DNA of 64,000 bases from Acidipila rosea (GTDB taxonomy: Bacteria; Acidobacteriota; Terriglobia; Terriglobales; Acidobacteriaceae): positions 248,001 through 312,000 of the forward strand of contig NZ_SMGK01000004.1 of NCBI RefSeq assembly GCF_004339725.1, written 5' to 3'. Made by a program: the position numbers and the translations under genes. Below the pieces are notes generated by a model, which had not been told where the DNA came from, did no database searches, and saw only the letters and a program-made list of their open reading frames with translations. Each line of letters begins with the position of its first letter. Positions within the stretch are counted from its first letter, which is position 1. Of the stretch, positions 8,948-15,365 are shown in pieces.

Positions 8948-9499
8948 TTAAATCGTAACTTCCTGCTGCGCCGCCACGCGCTCCGTGTCCAGCACCGTGC
9001 CGATCGCGTGCACAATCGACGCCAGCCGCACCACCGCCAGCACCAGATCTTCGCTCGCGCCCTTCTCCCGCACCACCTTTTCATGCGAGTCGATGCACTT
9101 GCCGCAGCCGTTGATCGCCGACACCGCCAGCGACCACAGCTCGAAGTCCAGCGCGTCCACTCCATGCGTCCGCATCACGTTCATCCGTAGCCGCGCCGGC
9201 ATCGTGCCGTACTTCTCATTCGAGCTCAGGTGGTGGAACCGGTAGAAGATGTTGTTCATCCCCATGATCGCCGCCGCCGCCTTCGCTCCATCCAGCACCT
9301 GCTGCGTCAGGTGCTTTGACGCCTCTTCGAGGATCGCCGCCGTCAGCTCGCCGCACCGTGTCGCCACCGCGCTCACCGCCAGCGTCCCCCACAGCTGCTG
9401 CTCGCTCAGCTCCGCATTCTGCCGCACCAGCGTCGAGTAGTTCAGCTTCATGTCCTTCGCGTACGCCGGCAGTCCGTCTATCAGTTGATCGATATGCAT
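8948..9499 (-). CDS. ahpD: Alkylhydroperoxidase AhpD
   Basis: The 183-residue protein is close in length to AhpD of mycobacteria (about 177). The active site reads CGKCIDSHE with Cys132, Cys135 and His139, and Glu120 lies upstream in DFELW; these match the proton-relay set Glu118, Cys130, Cys133, His137 of Mycobacterium tuberculosis AhpD. The two cysteines reduce hydroperoxides or recycle AhpC, drawing electrons from a lipoyl carrier. Its start has an AGGAAAGG ribosome site. It is the third gene of perR-ahpC-ahpD, with a hairpin between ahpC and ahpD that could lower its expression. Confidence 0.95.
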   Translation of the reverse strand: MHIDQLIDGLPAYAKDMKLNYSTLVRQNAELSEQQLWGTLAVSAVATRCGELTAAILEEASKHLTQQVLDGAKAAAAIMGMNNIFYRFHHLSSNEKYGTMPARLRMNVMRTHGVDALDFELWSLAVSAINGCGKCIDSHEKVVREKGASEDLVLAVVRLASIVHAIGTVLDTERVAAQQEVTI

Positions 9500-9517
9500 T
9501 CCAAACTATCCTTTCCT

Positions 9518-9557
9518 GAGAAGAAAGCGGCGCAGGCCACATGGCCCGCGCCGCTCA
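9518..9557 (-). terminator. Intercistronic terminator/attenuator between ahpC and ahpD
   Basis: On the minus strand an inverted repeat of 12 pairs with one mismatch (9527-9538 against 9543-9554, ATGT loop) is followed by TTTCTTCT. It lies after the ahpC stop and just before the ahpD ribosome site. It could end most transcripts after ahpC and give less AhpD, or protect the ahpC 3-prime end. Confidence 0.7.
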
Positions 9558-9603
9558 TAAGTGGGTGCCCCGGCTCTCGTTTTTGAGGCCGCCGGGTTCA
9601 GGC

Positions 9604-10140
9604 TTATGCGTTGATCGTCTCTTCACCCTTCTGCCAGTTGCAGGGGCAGAGCTCGTCGGTCTGCAGCGCGTCCAGCACCCGCAGAACCTCCTGCGGATTG
9701 CGGCCCACCGACAGATCGGTCACATACACGAAGCGGATGATCCCCTCCGGATCGACGATGTAGGTGGCGCGCTGCGCAACCCCCGCGTTCGGATCCAGAA
9801 TGCCCAGCTGCTCGCACAGGTCGCGCTTCACATCCGCCAGCATCGGGAAGGGCAGTTCCTTCAGGTCGTCGTGGTTGTTGCGCCACGCCAGGTGGACAAA
9901 CTCTGAATCCACGCTGCCGCCCAGCACCTGCGTGTCCCGCGCCTCGAACTCGCTGTTCAGCTTGCCGAACGCCGCAATCTCCGTCGGGCACACAAAGGTG
10001 AAATCCTTCGGCCAGAAGAAGTAGAGCTTCCACTTGCCCGGATAGCTCTCGTTCGTGATCTCTTCGAATGCCTTGTTCTTGTCGCGGCTCACCGTTGCGG
10101 TGACCGAGTAGACAGGGAACTTCTCTCCAACTCCTAGCAT
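9604..10140 (-). CDS. ahpC: Peroxiredoxin AhpC
   Basis: A 178-residue 2-Cys peroxiredoxin. The peroxidatic cysteine is Cys51 in FTFVCPTEIAAFG, and the C-terminal tail DELCPCNWQKGEETINA supplies resolving cysteines at about 165 and 167. It reduces hydrogen peroxide, organic peroxides and possibly peroxynitrite in the cytoplasm. The tail with a CPC pair resembles the mycobacterial/actinobacterial branch that is recycled by AhpD, which fits the gene order. The start has a textbook AAGGAG site six bases upstream. It follows perR by 49 bases and is probably co-transcribed with it. Confidence 0.96.
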   Translation of the reverse strand: MLGVGEKFPVYSVTATVSRDKNKAFEEITNESYPGKWKLYFFWPKDFTFVCPTEIAAFGKLNSEFEARDTQVLGGSVDSEFVHLAWRNNHDDLKELPFPMLADVKRDLCEQLGILDPNAGVAQRATYIVDPEGIIRFVYVTDLSVGRNPQEVLRVLDALQTDELCPCNWQKGEETINA

Positions 10141-10189
10141 GTTGACTCCTTATGAACGGGTTATGAATGTTGTGTTGAACAAATAAGAA

Positions 10190-10618
10190 CTAGAGCCGCT
10201 CGTGCTCCTGGCACGTCTGGCATACGCCCAGCACCTCGACCGCATACCGCTCCGCTTTGAAGCCGTCCGGAACGTTCAGCCGCTCTTCCAGCTTCGCCCC
10301 TGCATGTTCGATGTCCCACACCTTCCTGCAGGTGCGGCAAACCAGGTGATCGTGCGGCTCGGCCTTCGTCTCCAGCCGCAGCGTGCCGTGGTGCTGGCTC
10401 ATCTCCCGGATGATGCCGCTCTCGATGAACAGATGAAGATTCTTGTAGACGGTCGCAAGCGAGATCGAAGGCAGTTGCTCCTTCACCTGGGCATACACTG
10501 CCTCAGCGCTCGGGTGCCCCGGCATCGACATCAGCGTCTCGTAAATAATCTGCCGCTGCGGGGTCACAGATACCCCCGCCTCGTCGCAAAGGGAATGGAA
10601 TTTAGTAGAGGTCTTCAA
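10190..10618 (-). CDS. perR: Fur-family peroxide regulator PerR-like
   Basis: A 142-residue Fur-family repressor with an N-terminal winged helix (TPQRQIIYETL, ISLATVYKNLHLF recognition helix) and a C-terminal dimerisation domain. The structural zinc site is two CxxC pairs, Cys94/Cys97 and Cys133/Cys136. Candidate metal-sensing residues are His35, His89, His91 and Asp102, the last matching the Asp that favours PerR-type iron oxidation sensing; the usual Asp85 position looks like Glu83. It begins with TTG at 10618: the codon before it is preceded by a stop and no in-frame ATG exists nearby. There is no Shine-Dalgarno, and the -10 box ends eight bases upstream, so the message is probably leaderless. 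Next to ahpC-ahpD, it likely represses the whole unit. Confidence 0.9.
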   Translation of the reverse strand: MKTSTKFHSLCDEAGVSVTPQRQIIYETLMSMPGHPSAEAVYAQVKEQLPSISLATVYKNLHLFIESGIIREMSQHHGTLRLETKAEPHDHLVCRTCRKVWDIEHAGAKLEERLNVPDGFKAERYAVEVLGVCQTCQEHERL

Positions 10619-10655
10619 TAATCATTATTAAACGATAATAATTATCGTTCGTCAA
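10616..10655 (-). promoter_or_regulatory. perR promoter with Fur/PerR box in the spacer
   Basis: On the minus strand TTGACG (10655-10650) and TTTAAT (10632-10627) are separated by 17 bases. A perfect 19-base inverted repeat AACGATAATAATTATCGTT (plus-strand reading, 10631-10649) fills that spacer and touches the -10. A second perfect 13-base repeat AATAATCATTATT (10617-10629) runs from the -10 into the TTG start codon. Both resemble PerR/Fur boxes (alternating TAAT arms). The layout implies tight autorepression. Confidence 0.8.
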
Positions 10656-10688
10656 CCGCACTTGCACCAGAGATGGTGCAAAACAGCC

Positions 10689-11123
10689 TCAATTGGGACG
10701 TTCGGGACGGCTCTTTTTGAAGCGATCGTCCAACGGCTGCCGCCCTTGGAATCCACTCTCGATTGTGTGCCAAAAATCGATTTTCTCCTCGCCCATCCGC
10801 CAGCAGAGCAGCACCGTCTCCCCATCCACCAGACAAGGAAAATCCAGCAGCCCCGTATCCAGGTCTTTCACCTGAACCCCAATAGAATCAATCTCTTGCA
10901 CGGCGTCCTTCGCCTTGCGAACAAACGACTCCATCGCCGCCCGAGCATGCGCGCTGGCCGCAATATCCACCATCATTCCGCCCATCAGAAAGATGCGCTG
11001 GCGCAGATTCTGCTGCTGCGTTTCGATTTGTTCCGCCGCCTGCTTCGCCTCTATCGCCTGCTTTAACAACGACTTAAGCACCGGCAGCAGAGACTGCGCC
11101 TCATCCAGGGTAAAGGTCTTCAT
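10689..11123 (-). CDS. DUF2203 family protein
   Basis: A 144-residue cytoplasmic protein. The N-terminal half is a helical hairpin with coiled-coil character (EAKQAAEQIETQQQNLRQR). The C-terminal half carries the DUF2203 signature: VKDLDTGLLDFPCLVDGE, LLCWRMGEEKIDFWH and the GFQGRQPL ending. Function of the family is unknown. It begins five bases after the nadA stop on the same strand and is therefore probably read from the nadA promoter, though no role in NAD synthesis is known. Its start lacks a strong ribosome site, consistent with coupling. Confidence 0.88.
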   Translation of the reverse strand: MKTFTLDEAQSLLPVLKSLLKQAIEAKQAAEQIETQQQNLRQRIFLMGGMMVDIAASAHARAAMESFVRKAKDAVQEIDSIGVQVKDLDTGLLDFPCLVDGETVLLCWRMGEEKIDFWHTIESGFQGRQPLDDRFKKSRPERPN

Positions 11124-11128
11124 GATCG

Positions 11129-12268
11129 TTATGCCTTGACTTCAAGCATACGATCAAGCGCCACCCGCGCCCAGTGCTTCACATCATCCTGCACCTGAAT
11201 CCGATTCACCACGCGCCCATCCACCAGGTTTTCCAGCGCCCACGCCAAATGATTCGGGCTGATGCGATACATCGTTGTGCATAGGCAGCCCGTGTCATCG
11301 AGCGTAATAACCTTCTTTCCCAACGGTGCAAAGCGCTTCGCCAGCCGATTCACAAGGTGAATCTCCGTTCCAATCGCAAACGAAGAACCCTCCGGCGCAT
11401 CTTCAACCAGCTTGATCAGTCGCTCAGTGGAGCCGAGCGCATCGGCCTTCTGGCAAACCTCCCAGCGGCATTCGGGGTGAACGATGACATTGATTCCAGG
11501 ATATTTAGCGCGAACTGCATCGACATGGCTCGGCAGGAAGCGCTGGTGGACGGAGCAGTGCCCCTTCCACAGAATGACTTTGGCAGCGCGCAGCCGGGCA
11601 GGCGTGAGACCACCGTTGATCTGGAACGGATCCCACACCACCAGATCCGCGGGTGTGAATCCCATGGCAAACGCAGTATTGCGGCCCAGATGCTGGTCGG
11701 GCAGGAAGAGAATTTTTTCCGCGCGCTCAAAGGCCCACTCAAAAGCGCCGCGCGCGTTTGACGAGGTGCAGACCAGGCCGCCACGTTCGCCGCAAAAGGC
11801 CTTGATAGCCGCGGTCGAATTCATATAGGTCAGCGGCACAACCTCGCCTGGCTTGAGGCCTGCGGCCAGCAGTGAATCCCAGCAGTTCTCAACCTGGCTG
11901 ATCTCCGCCATATCGGCCATCGAGCAGCCCGCGTTCAGATCGGGCAGGATCACCTGTTGATTGGGCTTTCCAAGCACATCAGCGCTTTCCGCCATGAAGT
12001 GGACGCCGCAGAAGACGATATAGCGGGCGTCGGTTTCAGCCGCGGCCTTGGAGAGCTTGTAGGAGTCGCCGGTAAAGTCAGCAAAGCGGATAACTTCATC
12101 GCGCTGGTAGTGGTGGCCGAGCAGGATGGTGGAGGCGCCCAGCTTCTCACGAGCAGCCGCAATACGGCCGTCCATAGCGTGGTCGGGCATAGCAAGATAG
12201 TTGTCGAGTGAGCAGGACTCCTGCGCGCTCGATGGAGCGACTTCCGGTTCTTCCAGCAACAGATTCAA
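11129..12268 (-). CDS. nadA: Quinolinate synthase NadA
   Basis: The 379-residue protein condenses iminoaspartate with dihydroxyacetone phosphate to quinolinate, the entry step of de novo NAD synthesis. The three [4Fe-4S] cysteines are visible: Cys87 in FCGVHFMAES, Cys267 in HPECRWEVC, and Cys328 or Cys330 in DDTGCLCTTM. Other family blocks are GHHYQRDEV, DLNAGCSMAD and YMNSTAAIKAF. The predicted start is TTG at 12268, with AAGGCGGA shortly before it; that same stretch is paired in the second domain of the upstream riboswitch. No nadB or nadC is in the window. DUF2203 follows in the same transcript. Confidence 0.95.
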   Translation of the reverse strand: MNLLLEEPEVAPSSAQESCSLDNYLAMPDHAMDGRIAAAREKLGASTILLGHHYQRDEVIRFADFTGDSYKLSKAAAETDARYIVFCGVHFMAESADVLGKPNQQVILPDLNAGCSMADMAEISQVENCWDSLLAAGLKPGEVVPLTYMNSTAAIKAFCGERGGLVCTSSNARGAFEWAFERAEKILFLPDQHLGRNTAFAMGFTPADLVVWDPFQINGGLTPARLRAAKVILWKGHCSVHQRFLPSHVDAVRAKYPGINVIVHPECRWEVCQKADALGSTERLIKLVEDAPEGSSFAIGTEIHLVNRLAKRFAPLGKKVITLDDTGCLCTTMYRISPNHLAWALENLVDGRVVNRIQVQDDVKHWARVALDRMLEVKA

Positions 12269-12276
12269 AGTGTTCC

Positions 12277-12379
12277 GCCTTCAGTCCGATTTTCCGGACG
12301 GGGATGTTGAAAGCAAATGCTTCGGCTGCAGTGGATTCACTGAGGTTTTGCCTCCCAACCCACGGGGATGTTGCAGCAC
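12277..12379 (-). promoter_or_regulatory. NAD+-I (nadA motif) riboswitch, tandem domains
   Basis: The nadA leader holds two similar hairpin domains, both containing CAACATCCCCGT on the minus strand. Domain 1 (12379-12324) has outer stem GCUGCA/UGCAGC, inner stem GUGG/CCAC, the segment GGGUUGGG, and a GAGG-CAAAA-CCUC hairpin. This follows the layout I recall for the published NAD+-I aptamer. Domain 2 (12314-12277) has stem GCUUUCA/UGAAGGC around a GUCCG/CGGAC hairpin. The 3-prime arm of that outer stem includes the AAGGC of the nadA ribosome site, so ligand-stabilised folding should block translation. The class is known from Acidobacteria ahead of nadA. Identification is by reading, not by a covariance search. 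Confidence 0.85.
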
Positions 12380-12433
12380 TTGTTTGTTGGACGCGGTGAG
12401 GCAATCCAACGTTACAAATTTGTTTCAACTTGA

Positions 12434-12461
12434 ATTATACGAAAGCCGCAGCAGACGTCCA
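12434..12461 (-). promoter_or_regulatory. nadA promoter
   Basis: On the minus strand TGGACG (12461-12456, four of six matches to TTGACA) is followed after 16 bases by a perfect TATAAT (12439-12434). Transcription would begin near 12427, leaving a leader of about 160 bases that contains the riboswitch. Confidence 0.65.
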
Positions 12462-12470
12462 GTTGCTGTT

Positions 12471-15176
12471 CTAGCTCTCCGTTCTCGTGCGCTTGCGGGC
12501 GGCGATGCTTCTCCACTCCTTGCGATAGTAGCCATCGGGATCAAAGGCAAGCACTCGATACGAGCCAGACTCCCGTACGAGTGGAGTAAAAGACTCGCCG
12601 CGGATGCGGAGGGTGTAGATGATCTCTCCGTCTGCTTCGGATTGCACCTGCACGACCGGGTCGCTGAACCCATCGGTGTGGATGGTTTCAAGTTGCCACT
12701 CTGCGCCCCAGAGCCCGTTCTCGAGCTGGTCGATGGTGATGGGCCAGCCGTCGTACGGTTTCGCATCCGGAGAGGAGGGATCCACCCAGCGGGGCCATTC
12801 GGCGACTGTCGTTTTGCGGGTGGACCGATTGCAGGTGAGGATCGTATAGCCGGTGACGCGGTAGCGCAAACCATCGAGCCCCGGACCAGGATAGCGGGCT
12901 GGGTTGGCGGCTGCCAGGACCGTCATTCGGTTGCCGAAGGCGTCAAGATGATCGCCTGTGTTGCGCGCGCCGGGCAGAGCGTTCGGCGCGGGACTGGGCG
13001 GAAACCAGCGGCGCGGCCAGATGTTTGAAATTGCCGGTGTGCAAACGGAATAGACGCCGTCGCGAAATGCCTTAACCCCGTAGTGCACAGTCGACCCGAG
13101 GTGCTGGTCGCCGGAGAGATGGGGCGCAAAGGCCTTGCGCCACAGAAGAATGGCCGTATCTCGCCCGTGCTGCGGCCACGCGCCCGAGTCATGATCGGCT
13201 ACTAGGTGGTCGTTTTCCAAGTAGACTCCCACGGGTGGAATCGCTTCTTCAGGGTCACGATCATCGGTGTTGATCCCGGTGGGCTCCGTATGCAGGCATC
13301 CGAAGATCGTCTGCGAGACGGCGAATTTCATCCAGGTTCCGCCGCTCCAGTTGGCTGCCCAGGATTCGAGGAAGTCGAGTTGGCGCTGGCCCAGCAATTC
13401 GGCATCGGGGGCGTTGCTCTGCGTCGCGGGATTCCAGGCTGGATTCAACGCGAAGCCGTTCACGATGTTTGCGCCCGGCAGCTGTTCTCTGGGCGCAGAT
13501 TTCCATTTGCGGTCCTCCAGAATGGCGAAGCTGATTCCGCCCCATTGAAGGTCCGTGTAGTAGACGGAGATGTTCTGCAGGACAGGGGTAGGATCGAAGG
13601 GATCGGGCAGGTGGGAGGTTTGCACCCGCTGCACCATGTTGACCCAGCGCGGGGCCATCTTGTAGCCGCCGGAGTCCTGCACGGCGTAGCCGCTTGCCTT
13701 GTAGTTGACGGTAGATTGCGCAGCGGCGGAGTAGCCGGCTGCGGGATTGGTCGGGCGTCCGCCGCAACCCCAGATATTTCCGTGGTACATATCGTGATCG
13801 TCGGTCATGCAGACGGAGGGGATGTCAGCGGTGAGCCCGCGAACGGCCCAGCCGAAGATGAACCATTTGCGCAGGAAGTCGTACATGGCTGGCTGAATGA
13901 GATCGGGAGCGCGGCTCTCGATCACTCCGAATCCGCCAACCGGCTCATAGATCTGGTCGCCGGTCCAGAAGAGGATTTCAGGCTTGTGATAAGCGAGGTG
14001 CGTGGTGAAATCATTATGCGGAAATCCGAAATCCCAGATGCAGGTGAGCAGGCCAATCACCACCTCCTGCTTCTGGACAGGGTCTTTGCGGATGGTTCCG
14101 GTGTATTCGTACTGTTGCGGGGTTCCGGTCGCATCGGGCATGGAATAGAGCACGCGGTAGGGCCGGTCCTGCGTTGCGTCCCAGGAGGCTACGCGAAAGG
14201 TCGCGTTCCACGCATCCGGATCGAGGCCGGCAGTTGCAATCGTCTTCCACGCTCCACTGCTGTCTTTTTCCTGAAGAGTCGCGCTGCTGCCGGAGATGCC
14301 CAGAGGAGGAAACTGGGCGGAGAGCTTCAACGTGCCGCGGCTGACGGTGTAGAGCGTGAAGAGGATGGGCCCGTAGGCGCGCTCCTCGTGGTGATCGACC
14401 TTGCTGCCGCCGATGGTCCAGTCGGCGAACCAGAAGCGCATGGCGCCGCCGCTCTGCTGGTGGGGAGGATAAAAGTTGAAGTCCTTGATGGGAGCAAGCT
14501 CGGCGGCAGCAGAGTCAGAGGCTTGCGAGCTGCAGACAAGGGCAACGCCGCCTGTAAGCCACTGCGCGGGCACCTCGCGCGCTGTCTCTGCGGCGTGACT
14601 TCTGTCCATGCTGGTTGCGCGGAGCGTCACCAGGTAGCCTGTGCCAGAGGGTTGTGCGTGCAGCTCCAAGTGCAGCTCGCGCCCCAGGTCGACCTTCGGA
14701 GCACCGGCTTCCAGGGTTCCGATGAAGAGGCGTCCATCGGCGTTGATCCCGACGTGCATGCCGCGTCCATAAATGGCAGTGGCGCGGTAGTCATTCATGG
14801 GACTTTTGGCGCCGATGCGGAATCCTACAAATCCGTTCTCGAGCGGAGCGCTGTCGAGGCGGCCCAGGCGTACGCCGAGGGTGAGATCGCCGGGGCGCTC
14901 GGCAACGTCCCGCGTAAGGAGCGCTACGTTACGATCACCCCCGGGAGAGAAGCATTCCATCCGGCCTTCGCGAATCCGCCAGTCCTGCAGCGGGTTCGGC
15001 CAGTATTCCGGCCCGGGCCACGGGCGATTTACCTCGTGAGCCCACGCGCTGCGAAAGGAGATTCGCGCCTGCGGCGCTTCCCCAAGCATGGGCCGCGTGA
15101 GTGACAATGCTGTTGCGCCCAAGGCCGTGCTGCCTGCCGTCTTCAGAAACGCCCTGCGATCGATTCGGTTTCTCAT
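12471..15176 (-). CDS. Tat-exported PhoD-like phosphatase / metallophosphoesterase
   Basis: About 901 residues from the ATG at 15176, chosen because it places RRAFLKTAGSTALGATALSL as a twin-arginine signal directly at the N-terminus with an AGG five bases upstream; the frame is open to 15269. The first 350 residues look like beta-rich binding domains. The catalytic part shows metallophosphatase blocks of the PhoD group: FWTGDQIYE, VCMTDDHDMYHGN and SGDQHLGSTVHYG. Tat export fits an enzyme that loads metal before crossing the membrane. Likely role is phosphate release from phosphodiesters or monoesters outside the cytoplasm. It is the last of three minus-strand genes after a TonB receptor and a DUF5666 protein. 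It is larger than standard PhoD (about 550). Confidence 0.85.
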   Translation of the reverse strand: MRNRIDRRAFLKTAGSTALGATALSLTRPMLGEAPQARISFRSAWAHEVNRPWPGPEYWPNPLQDWRIREGRMECFSPGGDRNVALLTRDVAERPGDLTLGVRLGRLDSAPLENGFVGFRIGAKSPMNDYRATAIYGRGMHVGINADGRLFIGTLEAGAPKVDLGRELHLELHAQPSGTGYLVTLRATSMDRSHAAETAREVPAQWLTGGVALVCSSQASDSAAAELAPIKDFNFYPPHQQSGGAMRFWFADWTIGGSKVDHHEERAYGPILFTLYTVSRGTLKLSAQFPPLGISGSSATLQEKDSSGAWKTIATAGLDPDAWNATFRVASWDATQDRPYRVLYSMPDATGTPQQYEYTGTIRKDPVQKQEVVIGLLTCIWDFGFPHNDFTTHLAYHKPEILFWTGDQIYEPVGGFGVIESRAPDLIQPAMYDFLRKWFIFGWAVRGLTADIPSVCMTDDHDMYHGNIWGCGGRPTNPAAGYSAAAQSTVNYKASGYAVQDSGGYKMAPRWVNMVQRVQTSHLPDPFDPTPVLQNISVYYTDLQWGGISFAILEDRKWKSAPREQLPGANIVNGFALNPAWNPATQSNAPDAELLGQRQLDFLESWAANWSGGTWMKFAVSQTIFGCLHTEPTGINTDDRDPEEAIPPVGVYLENDHLVADHDSGAWPQHGRDTAILLWRKAFAPHLSGDQHLGSTVHYGVKAFRDGVYSVCTPAISNIWPRRWFPPSPAPNALPGARNTGDHLDAFGNRMTVLAAANPARYPGPGLDGLRYRVTGYTILTCNRSTRKTTVAEWPRWVDPSSPDAKPYDGWPITIDQLENGLWGAEWQLETIHTDGFSDPVVQVQSEADGEIIYTLRIRGESFTPLVRESGSYRVLAFDPDGYYRKEWRSIAARKRTRTES

Positions 15177-15320
15177 CCCCACCTGTCTCATCCGGATAGC
15201 CCGGTCAACTGCTGCAAGAGCAGCAAAAGAGCGAGGATACATATCTCGCAGAGAACTGAAAACAGCCAATCGGGGGAGAAGCGCCAGGGAACTGCGAGAC
15301 GAGCCGGGGAAGTTGCTGCG

Positions 15321-15360
15321 GAAAAAAGTGCGAGGCCTTCAACACGCAAGAAGGCCTCGC
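15321..15360 (-). terminator. Intrinsic terminator of the TonB-receptor gene
   Basis: On the minus strand an 11-base-pair perfect stem, GCGAGGCCTTC with its complement around a nine-base loop (15360-15330), is followed by ACTTTTTTCC. It lies directly after the receptor stop codon, so the phosphatase gene downstream needs its own promoter or read-through. Confidence 0.9.
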
Positions 15361-15365
15361 CAGGG

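Noticed and set aside
12414-12423. ACAAATTTGT palindrome just after the nadA -10, as a possible repressor operator
   Set aside because: Only 10 bases of simple AT-rich sequence; regulation is already explained by the riboswitch in the same leader.
13206-15104. 632-codon open frame on the plus strand opposite the phosphatase gene
   Set aside because: It is the antisense shadow of a GC-rich gene; its translation has no fold-like pattern and the minus strand carries clear Tat and metallophosphatase motifs.
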